Assembly: GCF_003610195.1 (NCBI RefSeq) | Contig: NZ_RAPO01000003.1 | Span: 248,001 to 312,000 of the forward strand | Source of the DNA: Halopiger aswanensis | GTDB lineage: Archaea; Halobacteriota; Halobacteria; Halobacteriales; Natrialbaceae | DNA length: 64,000 nucleotides | Reading direction: 5' to 3' | In this document: positions 53,316-62,075 of the stretch, piece after piece | Layout: each line of letters begins with the position of its first letter | Position numbering within the stretch: the stretch's first letter is position 1 | Program-made: the position numbers and the translations under genes | The notes under the pieces: generated by a model | What the model was told of the DNA's origin: nothing | The model's database searches: none | What the model saw: only the letters and a program-made list of their open reading frames with translations

Positions 53316-54296
53316 CTATACGGACGGGGTGTGCCAGGTGAGTCGGTAGTAGTCACCGTCGTCCCAGAGGTACAGTCCGTAGCCGAACATCCACTGGTCG
53401 GCCGCCTCGTCCTCCGCTGTCTCTCGGAGCAGATTGAGATACCGACTGAGTTCGTCGTACCGTTCCTCATCGTCGGCTCTGGCGGCGAACAGTCTGCCGT
53501 CGTTCGCATGGAGTTTCTCGAGTAGTTGCGGAAGAACGCGGGGCAACTCGTCTGCAGTGAGCGCGTTGCGGTCGAGCGCGTACTCGGTGAACGACTCGGG
53601 GTCGTCCGCGATCCGCTCGGCGGTAAGTCGCACGTGTTCGACCCGTGCCGTCCGTTCGTCGCCCGCCGTCAGTTCGACGTAGTCCCCCTCGACCTCGAGG
53701 TACCGCTGCGTGACGCCGTCGAGGAGCATCGAGTTCGCCTCGTGCTCGGGATCGTGATAGCCGACGACGACCGAATCGCTGAAGAAAATCAACCCCTCCG
53801 TCTCCTCGGAGAAACTGAACGCCTCGTGGAGCCGCCACTGGTCGGCCGGTGGGAGGTCCGCGAACGACAGCACCGCGTCCTCGTCGTCGGGAGAAACATC
53901 GTCGGGGAGGTTGTTGATCCGCGATACCTCGTACTCGGGCCCAGTGATCCGGCCGGCGGCTAGCACTGTCTCGTCGATTCGGTAGATCTCGCCGCCGGCT
54001 CGGTGATACACCGGGTCGTGCCGGCGGGAATCGACCACCTCGAGGTCGATCGGCTCGAGTTCGGCCTGTTCGCCGTCACGGAGGCGATAGATCAGCTCGG
54101 AAAGGTACGGGGAGGGAACGAGATCGTCATCGGTCACCGTCGCCCGATCGGTGACGTCCTCGGCGATCGCGTCGACCTCGACGGGTTCGAGCGCGATTTC
54201 GATTTCGTCGGGGTCGGGGTCGAGTCTGTCTGCACAGCCGGCGAGCGATGCGAGGACGCCAGCGGGGACGCCGGTCAGTAGTGCGCGGCGGCGCAT
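53316..54296 (-). CDS. Lipoprotein of unknown function
   Basis: A 326-residue exported protein. The N-terminus [20 protein letters not shown] has a lipobox LAGC, with Arg-rich lead suitable for Tat export. The mature part is acidic with no family I recognise; it contains [14 protein letters not shown] and a Trp/Tyr-rich end ([20 protein letters not shown]). GTTTATAC (read on minus, about 54317-54324) is correctly spaced for leaderless transcription. Stand-alone gene. Confidence 0.75.
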   Translation of the reverse strand: MRRRALLTGVPAGVLASLAGCADRLDPDPDEIEIALEPVEVDAIAEDVTDRATVTDDDLVPSPYLSELIYRLRDGEQAELEPIDLEVVDSRRHDPVYHRAGGEIYRIDETVLAAGRITGPEYEVSRINNLPDDVSPDDEDAVLSFADLPPADQWRLHEAFSFSEETEGLIFFSDSVVVGYHDPEHEANSMLLDGVTQRYLEVEGDYVELTAGDERTARVEHVRLTAERIADDPESFTEYALDRNALTADELPRVLPQLLEKLHANDGRLFAARADDEERYDELSRYLNLLRETAEDEAADQWMFGYGLYLWDDGDYYRLTWHTPSV

Positions 54297-54443
54297 ATCC
54301 CCGATTCATGTAAGTAGTATAAACTCTTTGTGTACGACGACCGTTCGGACGCGAGAATAGTGATCGACAGCGGTTCGACACTGACCCGGTCAGGACCGAA
54401 GCAGCTCCGACAAGCGGCGATAGCAGCAAAACCGGGTCGGCGA

Positions 54444-55001
54444 TCAGGACTGCCCGCCGGGGAACCGGTGGTACTCCATCCCCTGGTGTTTCATCTCGTT
54501 GTGTCGCTCCTCGAGGAACGAGTAGACGGCCCCGTGTGGTGCGCCGTCGAGCAGCATCTCGGCGGCGCTGCGGACGGCGTCGACCTGTTCGGGCGTGCCG
54601 ATGATGCCCAGCGTCGAGCCGTAGATGACGACGTCGGCGCCGGTGAGTTCCTCCATCAGTTCGCGGGTGCGGCCCTCCTCGCCGATGAGCCGGCCCTTCT
54701 GGCGCTTCATGTCGTTTTTGTTGCGCGACGCGGCGTCGATGTCGACGACGTCGAACAGCATCATCTCGTCCTCGAGGAGCCGCATCGCGTCCTCGGGGGC
54801 GAAGCCGCGACCGATCGCGCGGACGATCTCGGGGCCCTTGAGCCCGAGCACGGGATCGCCGACGGTTTCGACGGCGACGGAGCCGTTCTCCGAGTCGATG
54901 TCGAGTCGCACCTCGGCCTCGGCCTCGATTTCGCGCATCGTCTCGCCACCCTCGCCGATGAGAACGCCGATTCGGTCCTGCGGAATCTTCACGTGTTGCA
55001 T
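54444..55001 (-). CDS. KH-domain RNA-binding protein (Pno1/Dim2-like)
   Basis: A 185-residue protein with two KH domains (GVLIGEGGETMREI near residue 12; GRLIGEEGRTRELMEEL near 105). It corresponds to the archaeal Dim2/Pno1 family, which works with Rio1 and Nep1 in small-subunit rRNA maturation. In many archaea it adjoins rio1 and eIF1A; here rio1 is 4 kb away with three unrelated genes between. Confidence 0.92.
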   Translation of the reverse strand: MQHVKIPQDRIGVLIGEGGETMREIEAEAEVRLDIDSENGSVAVETVGDPVLGLKGPEIVRAIGRGFAPEDAMRLLEDEMMLFDVVDIDAASRNKNDMKRQKGRLIGEEGRTRELMEELTGADVVIYGSTLGIIGTPEQVDAVRSAAEMLLDGAPHGAVYSFLEERHNEMKHQGMEYHRFPGGQS

Positions 55002-55102
55002 ACGGTACGGTACTGGCTGGTCGAGGTTAAGACCTTGGTCCGGACGCTACGGGATGCTCCGGCGGTGACGCGGTGTGACGACACGCGACACACGGCCGGC
55101 GG

Positions 55103-55633
55103 TTACGCCTCGTCTTCGCCGCCGACCTCGTCCTCGAGGACCGACCGGAACCGCACCGATTCCGAGAGCGTGTCGACGATCGCGACGGTGCGGTGCTCGT
55201 CGGGGATCGTCGGGAAGTGGCCGCCGGGGTTGAGTACGGTCGTCCGGCCGTTCTCGGTCAGGTCGCGCTCGTGGTGGTGGCCGTAGCAGACGAAGTCGTA
55301 CGCCTCGGCCACCGCGAGCGCCTCGACTTCCTCCTTGGACTCGCCGTGGAGCACGGCGAAGGAGAGCCCGTCGAACTCGAGGCTCGCGAACCGGCCGTGG
55401 AGTTCGCTCTCCGAGCCGAGGTCGTCGAACGCCGCGTGGAGGCCCGCGATCTCGCCGTCGTTGTTCCCGAGGACGCCGTGGACCTCGAACGCCTCGAGGG
55501 CTGGCAGCAGCGGCGGGGCGACGAAATCGCCGCAGTGGACGACGATTTCGACGCCTTCCTCCGCGAAGATCGCTGCCGCTCGTTCGGCCGCCGCGACGTT
55601 GTCGTGGGTGTCGGAGATGATGCCGACGTTCAT
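55103..55633 (-). CDS. YfcE/MJ0936-type metallophosphoesterase
   Basis: A 176-residue calcineurin-fold phosphodiesterase. Metal ligands are visible as D8 and H10 (IISDTHDN), D36 (HCGDFV), N60 (GNND) and later His residues in VLHGES and CYGHHHER. Members hydrolyse phosphodiesters such as cyclic nucleotides in vitro; the physiological substrate is unclear. Probably transcribed with the KH gene 101 bases downstream. Confidence 0.92.
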   Translation of the reverse strand: MNVGIISDTHDNVAAAERAAAIFAEEGVEIVVHCGDFVAPPLLPALEAFEVHGVLGNNDGEIAGLHAAFDDLGSESELHGRFASLEFDGLSFAVLHGESKEEVEALAVAEAYDFVCYGHHHERDLTENGRTTVLNPGGHFPTIPDEHRTVAIVDTLSESVRFRSVLEDEVGGEDEA

Positions 55634-55731
55634 ACGCGACAGCGCGCGGGCGAACCACTAATTCGTTCGGGAGTCGCGGCTCGAGGACGAGCGCGGTCGC
55701 GGACGGACCTGAGCGGTCGTCCGCCGACCGC

Positions 55732-56976
55732 TCAGTACTGCGGCGACGGCACCCCGGCCCGCTCGAGCGCCTGCCGACGTTCCGTATCGGTGAGTCGGTA
55801 GGGCTCGAGTACCGATTCCAGGTCGCCCAGTTCCGACCGGCGCTGGTGGTGGTCCTCGAGGAAGTCGGTGATGCGCTCGATCGCGAGTTCCTTCAGGTCG
55901 CCGCTGAGCAACGCTCCCGAGCGATACCGCTCGGCGATATCGGCGAGCGCGTCGTCGTCCGGTTCGAAGAAGAACCGGAGGTACTGGAAGGGGACGTCGA
56001 CGGTCGGATCGCCGCCCTGCTCGCGGTGCTCCTCGAGCGTCGATCGGCCGCCGGTGTAGGCGTGGTTCCGGATCGTCTCGGCGACCGTCTCGGGATCGTC
56101 GGTGAGTTCGATCGACGGGGCGTCGCCGGAGGAACTCAGCTTCCCCGGCCCCTCGAGGCTCGGGAGGAATCGCCCGAGCAGGGCGCCCGGCTTCGCTACG
56201 GGCAGGGCCTCCTTGGCCGCTACGTCGCGACAGATCCGGACGTGAGGATCCTGATCGACGGCGATGGGAACCAGCGTCGGCTGGCGGCCGTCGACGAGTT
56301 GCGGCAGCAGGAGGTGGGTCGCCTGCACGGCGGGGTAGAACTGCAGGCCGACGGTGTCCTGCTCGCCGTAGACGGCCTCGACGGTCGCGGGCGTGAGGTG
56401 CTTCGCGAGGCGAACCGCGATCGGGTATATCACGTCCGCGTCGGCGGTGTCGACCACGATCCGCGTCCGCTCGGGATCGAAACCGACTGCGAGGATATCC
56501 CGGAGGTTGTCGCGGGTATGCGTCCCGATCGATTCGAACGACTGCTCCTTCGCGAGGAACTTCTCGTCGTCCGAGAGCGGAACGTAGACCGTCGCACCCG
56601 TCGCTTGCTGGAAGCGCTTCGCGAGGTACAGCGGGAAGACGTGCCCGAGGTGCATCGGTCCCGACGGGCCGCGGCCAGTGACGATCGCGTGCGGCTCGCC
56701 GGATTCGGCGGCCTCGAGGTAGCGATCGACGTCCCGGCCAGCGTAGAACGTTCGGCGACGGAGCATCGGCTGATCGGGGAAGCGGGCGATCTGGTCGTCC
56801 GTGAGGGGGTCGGCGCCGAAGCGCTCGAGGAGTTTGTCGTAGCCGATCTCGCCCTCGACGGCGTAGGGGGTGACGGTGAACTCACCGTCGGCCCGTTCGG
56901 CTCCGTCGGCGCGTGCGGCGGACTGGTTCGAAGTCGGTTCGGCGTCGTTCGGTGTGTCGTCGGCGTCGTCGGACAT
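55732..56976 (-). CDS. trpS: Tryptophan--tRNA ligase
   Basis: Class I synthetase charging tRNA-Trp, 414 residues. The HIGH motif reads PMHLGHVFP and the KMSKS motif GKLSSSGD. The archaeal/eukaryal-type core includes VPLSDDEKFLAKE and TLVPIAVDQDPHVRICRD. The N-terminal 35 residues are a halophilic acidic/Ala-rich head. I start at the ATG 56976; the open frame upstream is GC-rich translation without homology. Many haloarchaea have a second trpS. Confidence 0.95.
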   Translation of the reverse strand: MSDDADDTPNDAEPTSNQSAARADGAERADGEFTVTPYAVEGEIGYDKLLERFGADPLTDDQIARFPDQPMLRRRTFYAGRDVDRYLEAAESGEPHAIVTGRGPSGPMHLGHVFPLYLAKRFQQATGATVYVPLSDDEKFLAKEQSFESIGTHTRDNLRDILAVGFDPERTRIVVDTADADVIYPIAVRLAKHLTPATVEAVYGEQDTVGLQFYPAVQATHLLLPQLVDGRQPTLVPIAVDQDPHVRICRDVAAKEALPVAKPGALLGRFLPSLEGPGKLSSSGDAPSIELTDDPETVAETIRNHAYTGGRSTLEEHREQGGDPTVDVPFQYLRFFFEPDDDALADIAERYRSGALLSGDLKELAIERITDFLEDHHQRRSELGDLESVLEPYRLTDTERRQALERAGVPSPQY

Positions 56977-57309
56977 TCGTCTCGAGAGAGGGGACTGCAG
57001 CGGCTGGCGAACGGTACGGACCGAAACGAACGGAGGGAGCGGTCGCCGCCGCAGTCGACGGGTTAGGCCGCGTCGCCCGCCGCGCCGATACTGTCCGCTC
57101 TCGAGGGGGCCAGCCAGCGCCACCGCCACTCGAGAGCGGCCGTCATCACTCGTCAGTTCGAACGGGATCTAATTGAACGTTGCGCCGGTAGCGGACGGGT
57201 ACGGCGTCGTCCGGACCAGTCCGATCGGGAGGACCAGTCCGATCGGGAAAATAGGACAACGTAAAAACATTTCAGCAGATACATTACTCCGCTCCGGAAG
57301 AGGCCGCGT
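56977..57309. other. Divergent intergenic region of trpS and the nucleotidase-like gene
   Basis: 333 bases. Its 3' part has the 18-base tandem repeat (57213-57248), an AT-rich stretch (GGGAAAATAGGACAACGTAAAAACATTTCAG begins at 57245), and the nucleotidase promoter. No gene seen. Confidence 0.6.
57213..57248 (+). repeat. 18-base tandem direct repeat upstream of nucleotidase gene
   Basis: GGACCAGTCCGATCGGGA occurs twice in perfect tandem (57213-57230, 57231-57248). Each unit contains GGAC-CA-GTCC, the core of the palindrome also seen at 38172. It ends 61 bases before the ATG at 57310. It may be a duplicated operator. Confidence 0.65.
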
Positions 57310-58947
57310 ATGGCCGAGGGAGAGACTCCGGAACTCGAGCGGCGTCGACTATTGACAGCGTTGAGCGCCGTCGGGACGGCGGCGCTGGCCGGTTGCTCGA
57401 GCGAGGAGACCGAAGCGGACGAACCGAACGAGAACGAAACGGACGAGCAGGACGGCACCGAGTCGGAACAGGACGAAACCGGCGACGGTGCCGAGGAGAC
57501 GACGAGTCTCCGACTCCTCCACGACACGCACTTCCACGGGAAGTTAGGCGATTCCGAAGAAGCCCTGAACGTCGCGAACTACTTCGGCCTGATCGAGAGT
57601 CTGCACGACGACGCGGACAACGCCGTCGCGGTCGGCAACGGCGACGATCTGCACATGTCCGTCGAGTCCTCCGTCTTCGACGGCGAGCACATCGCGTCGG
57701 TTCTCAACGAGAGCCCGATTTCGTACAACACGATCGGCAACCACGAGTTCGACGCCGGGCCCGAGAGCCTGCGCGAGAACATCGCCGCCAGCGAATTTAC
57801 CTGGGTCACCGCGAACGTCCTCGAGGCCGGCACCGACGACGCCTTCGCCAGCGAGGCGGGCGCGACCCGATATGCGATCGAGGAAATCGGCGGCGTGCAG
57901 GTCGGCTTTACCGGCTTCGCACCCGCGGATACGCCCGACGTAACCTCGGTCGGCGACGACGTGGACGTCCTCGAGCCGACCGCTGCCGCCGAGGAGGTCG
58001 TCGCCGACCTGCGGGACGAGGGCGCCGACGTGATCGTCGTGCTCTCCCACATCGCCAGCCCCGCAGCCAGAGAACTCGCCGCCGCGGTCGACGGCATCGA
58101 CGTCATCGTCGGCGACCACGCCGCGTACGTCGCGGACGAGGCCGAGGAGGTCGACGACACGATCCTCTCGTTCGTGGGCGACGAGTTCGACTACGTCGGT
58201 CAACTCGACCTCGAGGTCGCGGACGGCGACGTCACCGACTACGCGTTCGAGCGCCACGACCTCGCGGCGCTCGTGGAGGACGGCGAGGTCGAACCTCACG
58301 GGGAGATCGAATCGCTGCTAACCGACTACGAGTCGCAACTCGAGGCGGAACTCGACGAAGTGATCGGCGAGACGGCGGTCGATCTGGACACACGACGGGA
58401 AACGGTCCGACAGGGGGAATCGAATTTCGGCAACTGGCTGACCGACCTGATTCGCGAGGACGTCGACGCCGACGTCGCGATCCAAAACGGTGGCGGCATC
58501 CGGAGCGACCAGCTGTACGAGGCCGGCGAGATCACCCGCGGAATGATCGTCGACATCCTGCCGTTCCCGAACTACACGACGAAGCTCGAGGTCTCCGGCG
58601 AGGAACTGAAAGCGGCGATCGAGCACGGCGTCGGTGCGGTCGAGGAGGGGCACGGCCGCTTCCCGCAGGTCAGCGGCCTGTCGTTCGCCTACGATCCCGA
58701 CGCCGAGCCGGGCGAGCGCGTGCAGGAACTGACGGTCGGCGGCGAGCCCGTCGACCTCGAGGCGACCTACGAACTCGGGACCAACGACTTCGTCGCGGGC
58801 GGCGGCGACGGCTACGAGATGTTCGCGGAAGCAGACGTACTCGTGCCGTCGGACGAAGGGACGCTGCTATCGGCGCTCGCGACTCAGACGATCGAGGACG
58901 AAGGAACGATCGCACCGGAAACAGCGGGGCGGATCGAGACGGTCTGA
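57310..58947 (+). CDS. 5'-nucleotidase-like metallophosphatase lipoprotein
   Basis: A 545-residue exported phosphohydrolase of the UshA/5'-nucleotidase type. The signal has RRRLLTALSAVGTAALAGC with the lipobox Cys near residue 29, then a Glu/Asp/Thr-rich tether. The calcineurin domain shows LLHDTHFHG, GNGDDLH, GNHEFD, LSHIAS and VGDHAAY. The C-terminal 5'-nucleotidase domain (about 350-545) has ESNFGNWLTDLIR, IQNGGGIRSD and NDFVAGGGDGYEMF. Likely salvages extracellular nucleotides for phosphate or nucleosides. Confidence 0.93.
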   Translation: MAEGETPELERRRLLTALSAVGTAALAGCSSEETEADEPNENETDEQDGTESEQDETGDGAEETTSLRLLHDTHFHGKLGDSEEALNVANYFGLIESLHDDADNAVAVGNGDDLHMSVESSVFDGEHIASVLNESPISYNTIGNHEFDAGPESLRENIAASEFTWVTANVLEAGTDDAFASEAGATRYAIEEIGGVQVGFTGFAPADTPDVTSVGDDVDVLEPTAAAEEVVADLRDEGADVIVVLSHIASPAARELAAAVDGIDVIVGDHAAYVADEAEEVDDTILSFVGDEFDYVGQLDLEVADGDVTDYAFERHDLAALVEDGEVEPHGEIESLLTDYESQLEAELDEVIGETAVDLDTRRETVRQGESNFGNWLTDLIREDVDADVAIQNGGGIRSDQLYEAGEITRGMIVDILPFPNYTTKLEVSGEELKAAIEHGVGAVEEGHGRFPQVSGLSFAYDPDAEPGERVQELTVGGEPVDLEATYELGTNDFVAGGGDGYEMFAEADVLVPSDEGTLLSALATQTIEDEGTIAPETAGRIETV

Positions 58948-58980
58948 GGCGGTCGGTTCTGCCGGTAGTGACTGCCGTCG

Positions 58981-59856
58981 TCAGTCTCGAGACGGATCCG
59001 GTTCCGGACTCGTGACGAACTCCAGCAGGTCGTCGGGATCGGTCTCGAGTCCCTGCCGGGAGAAGAAGCTCGCGACGTTCTTGCAGTCCCGTTCCAGGAA
59101 GTCGCGGCTGTTGGGGTGGTGGACCGTAACGGCCTGCCCGAGGTCGATCACCACGAGTTGGCCCTCGTCGAAGACGACGTTGTACTCGCTCAGGTCGCCG
59201 TGGATCAGGCCGGCCGAGTAGAGCCGGCGCATGTACTCGCGCATGACCTCGTAGGCGGTCTCGGGGTTCTCGATATGGACCTCGCCGAGTCGCTTCGCGC
59301 GGCCCTCGGCGTTGCCGATGTACTCCATGACGAGGACGTTGCGCTCGGACGCGATCGGTTCGGGGACGCGGACGCCGGCCTTCTTCGCGCGGCGGAGGTT
59401 CGCCAGTTCCTTCTTGGTCCACGCGAGGACGACGTCTTTCTTCTTGCCGCCCAGGCCCTCGAACCGGGGGTCGCCCTCGAGGTAGTCGCGCATCTGCCGG
59501 AAGTTCGAGGCGTTGATCCGGTAGATCTTCACCGCGACCTCGCGGTCGTCGCCCAGCGCGTGGTAGACGTTCGCCTCCTTGCCGGTCGAGAGCGGGCCGC
59601 CGAAGGCCTCGACGTAGCCGTCCTGGACGAGCTTGTACAGCGCCGCGAAGGTGGCGTCGTCGAACACCGACTGCTCGACCTTGAACTGGTCGGCGTCCTT
59701 GATGCGCTCCTGAAACTGGTTGAACTCGCGGTCGCGCTTGCGGGCGATCCTGTCGGCCTCCGTATCGGAGACGTCGATCTCCTCCCACTCGTCGCCCGGC
59801 GTCTCCGCTTCCTCGAGGTCGACCAGTCCGTACTCCGTGTCCGATCCCTGTCCCAT
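58981..59856 (-). CDS. rio1: Rio1 atypical protein kinase
   Basis: Ribosome-biogenesis ATPase/kinase, 291 residues. The P-loop region is STGKEANVY, the catalytic loop HGDLSEYNVV, and the metal-binding loop VIDLGQAV, all diagnostic of Rio1. It acts in small-subunit maturation, with the KH protein at 54444 as a likely partner. GGTAAAG about 25-30 bases upstream of 59856 is a possible promoter element. Convergent with the nucleotidase gene. Confidence 0.96.
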   Translation of the reverse strand: MGQGSDTEYGLVDLEEAETPGDEWEEIDVSDTEADRIARKRDREFNQFQERIKDADQFKVEQSVFDDATFAALYKLVQDGYVEAFGGPLSTGKEANVYHALGDDREVAVKIYRINASNFRQMRDYLEGDPRFEGLGGKKKDVVLAWTKKELANLRRAKKAGVRVPEPIASERNVLVMEYIGNAEGRAKRLGEVHIENPETAYEVMREYMRRLYSAGLIHGDLSEYNVVFDEGQLVVIDLGQAVTVHHPNSRDFLERDCKNVASFFSRQGLETDPDDLLEFVTSPEPDPSRD

Positions 59857-59931
59857 CTACCGGGGTGTAGGAGTCGCGACGGGTAAAGTGCTGGGTCCCG
59901 ACGCCGACGCGCCGTTACCGGACCGATTGTG

Positions 59932-59943
59932 GTTCACGTGAAC
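59932..59943. promoter_or_regulatory. 12-base perfect palindrome between rio1 and nhaC
   Basis: GTTCACGTGAAC is exactly symmetric and lies 75 bases from rio1 and 69 bases from the antiporter gene, upstream of both TATA regions. Candidate operator; no known regulator can be named. Confidence 0.4.
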
Positions 59944-60012
59944 ACGTCGAATACCGAGACGAGAATGGCGCTACTTTTGTAATCGCTGTCGCAAGCACGG
60001 GTACAGAGTAGC

Positions 60013-61476
60013 ATGGGATTAGATTTCACACCGAAGACATACGACGAAATTCCAGCGGACAAGCGGCCGTCTCTGGGAGAAGCGCTCGTTCCGATCGCCG
60101 CGATGTTGCTGTTCCTCTCGGTCGGAATGATCTACCTCGAGATGGACCCCCAGATGCCGCTGCTGTGGGGGATCGCCTTCGCGGGGCTGTTCGGCCGGTA
60201 CTACTTCGGCTACGACTGGGAGCAACTCTACGACGGGATCGGCCGGAGCATCCTGATGGGGCTGCAGGCCATCCTCATCCTGTTCGTCATCTACATGCTG
60301 ATCGCGTCCTGGATCGACTCCGGGACGATCCCGTCGCTGATGTACTACGGGCTCGAGTTCCTCTCGCCGCAGATTTTCCTCCCCTTCACGATCATCATCT
60401 CGGCGGTCGTCGCCTTCGCGATCGGCTCCTCGTGGACGACGGCCGGGACGCTCGGCGTCGCGATGATCGGCATCGGGAGCGGCCTGGGGATTCCGGAGCC
60501 GATGACGGCCGGTGCCGTCCTTTCCGGTGCGTACACCGGTGACAAGAACTCGCCGCTCTCCGACACCACGAACCTCGCCGCCGCAGTGACGAACACGGAC
60601 CTGATGGACCACATTCGGGCGATGCGCCCCGGTACCGCGATCGCCTTTGGGATCTCGCTGGTCCTATTCGTCCTGCTGGGGCTGAACGCGAGCGGGACGA
60701 TTCCCGCCGACCGCATCGCCGAGATTCAGGGCGGGCTCTCGAGTAGCTACGCCGTCTCGCCGTTTACGTTCCTCCCGCTCGTGTTGACGTTCGCGCTCGC
60801 GTTTTACGGCCTCCCCGCGCTGCCGTCGCTCGGCGCCGGAATCTTCGCCGGCGTCGCGGTCAGCACCGTCGTCCAGGGGACGGGCTTCGCCGCCGCCTGG
60901 AGTGCCGTCCACTACGGGACCGAACCCGAGACGGGCGTCGACCTCACGAACGAACTGCTCGCGAGCGGCGGGCTCGAGGGCTCGATATGGGTCGTCTCCA
61001 TCGTCGTCGCGGCGCTGGCGCTGGGCGGCATTTTGCAGGAAACCGGCGTGCTGGCGTCCATCGCGTACCACATCGGGCGGGCCATCAGCAGCGTCGCCGG
61101 TCTGACCGCCGGGACGGCCGTCGGGACCATCGCGATGAACTTCTTCTCGGCGGAACAGTACATGGCGATCGTCGTTCCCGGAATGACCCTCCAGAATCTG
61201 TACGACGAGTACGACCTCGAGAGTCGGAACCTCTCGCGGGCGGTCGAGGCCGCCGGGACGACGACCTCGGCGTTCGTGCCGTGGGGCTCCGGCGGAGTCT
61301 TCATGGCCTCGGCGCTCGGCGTGCCGGTGATCGAGTACGCACCCTACTACTTCTTCGGCATCCTCTCGCCGCTGGTGCTGATCGCGATGGGCGCGACGGG
61401 CTGGGGAATCTTCTACAAGGACAGCCCCGAACGGGACGCCCCGGTGGGAGCCGCATCGACGCCTGCCGAAGACTGA
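60013..61476 (+). CDS. nhaC: NhaC-family Na+/H+ antiporter
   Basis: A 487-residue membrane transporter with about eleven helices. The family core is AIGSSWTTAGTLGVAMIGIG, then GAVLSGAYTGDKNSPLSDTT, and the symmetrical second half GTTTSAFVPWGSGGVFMA. NhaC proteins exchange Na+ for H+; some homologues exchange amino acids or malate. The ATG follows TTTTGTAATC (about 59975-59984). Important for sodium export in a halophile; substrate assignment is by family. Confidence 0.93.
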   Translation: MGLDFTPKTYDEIPADKRPSLGEALVPIAAMLLFLSVGMIYLEMDPQMPLLWGIAFAGLFGRYYFGYDWEQLYDGIGRSILMGLQAILILFVIYMLIASWIDSGTIPSLMYYGLEFLSPQIFLPFTIIISAVVAFAIGSSWTTAGTLGVAMIGIGSGLGIPEPMTAGAVLSGAYTGDKNSPLSDTTNLAAAVTNTDLMDHIRAMRPGTAIAFGISLVLFVLLGLNASGTIPADRIAEIQGGLSSSYAVSPFTFLPLVLTFALAFYGLPALPSLGAGIFAGVAVSTVVQGTGFAAAWSAVHYGTEPETGVDLTNELLASGGLEGSIWVVSIVVAALALGGILQETGVLASIAYHIGRAISSVAGLTAGTAVGTIAMNFFSAEQYMAIVVPGMTLQNLYDEYDLESRNLSRAVEAAGTTTSAFVPWGSGGVFMASALGVPVIEYAPYYFFGILSPLVLIAMGATGWGIFYKDSPERDAPVGAASTPAED

Positions 61477-61540
61477 CCGACGGGACGACACGCGTCTCAC
61501 GTCGGCGCGGACTTTTCCCCGCTCGCGACGTACTGCGTGC

Positions 61541-61591
61541 ATGATCGACCAGCGCGAACGCGAACGACGACTGCCGGAGGAGCGCCGATGA
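61541..61591 (+). CDS. 16-codon leader ORF coupled to ferredoxin
   Basis: ATG at 61541 begins a 16-residue, Arg/Glu-rich frame (MIDQRERERRLPEERR) whose TGA overlaps the ferredoxin ATG (ATGA at 61588-61591). ACTTTTCC near 61511-61518 lies about 27 bases upstream, so a leaderless message would begin at this ATG. The ferredoxin ribosome-binding site lies inside the small frame. Translational coupling is inference. Confidence 0.5.
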   Translation: MIDQRERERRLPEERR

Positions 61592-61992
61592 CGGAGTACG
61601 ACGTCATCCTCGAGTGGCCGGACGGCCGAACCGAAACGATCGACGCACCGGAAAACGAGTCGGTCCTCGACGCAGCCCAGCGGGCCGGCGTCCGGTTGCC
61701 GTACGACTGCCGGAAAGGGACCTGTATCACCTGCGTCGGTCGGTTGCTCGAGGTCGACGGCGACGACGCCGGAGACAACGAGGCGACGGACGAGGATTCC
61801 GACGCGGACGGCGCGGTCGGCTCCCCCAATCCCGCCGACGCGTTCGCGTACCGACGGTCGCCCGCGGCGCTTACCGAGCGCGAGCAAACCGACGGCTACG
61901 TCCTGCTGTGTATCGCCCAGCCGCGGGCCGATTGCCGCCTCGAGGTCGGTCCCCAGATCCGCGCACAGGTCGGCGACAGTCCCTGGGCGTAG
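61588..61992 (+). CDS. 2Fe-2S ferredoxin (plant type), first copy
   Basis: A 134-residue electron carrier. Cluster ligands are C-RKGT-C-IT-C (about residues 38-46) and the late Cys in VLLCIAQPRADC. Between them is an acidic insertion typical of haloarchaeal ferredoxins. GGAGG (61576-61580) lies seven bases before the ATG, so this gene is SD-led. It stands 83 bases before the SBP56-like gene, and its closest relative in the window is the ferredoxin just after that gene. Confidence 0.94.
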   Translation: MTEYDVILEWPDGRTETIDAPENESVLDAAQRAGVRLPYDCRKGTCITCVGRLLEVDGDDAGDNEATDEDSDADGAVGSPNPADAFAYRRSPAALTEREQTDGYVLLCIAQPRADCRLEVGPQIRAQVGDSPWA

Positions 61993-62075
61993 TTCTCGCG
62001 GCGGCCCTCGGTCCTTCTCGGTCCCGACGGACCACCCCGGACAGACTTATCTACTGCTTCGTGGTCGGTACTAGT

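Noticed and set aside
54990-55010. Similarity of the KH-gene start (GTACCGTATG on minus) to the carbonic anhydrase palindrome
   Set aside because: Only half of the palindrome is present, and CCGTATG-like starts are frequent here (also gapII); this looks like start-site preference, not a shared operator.
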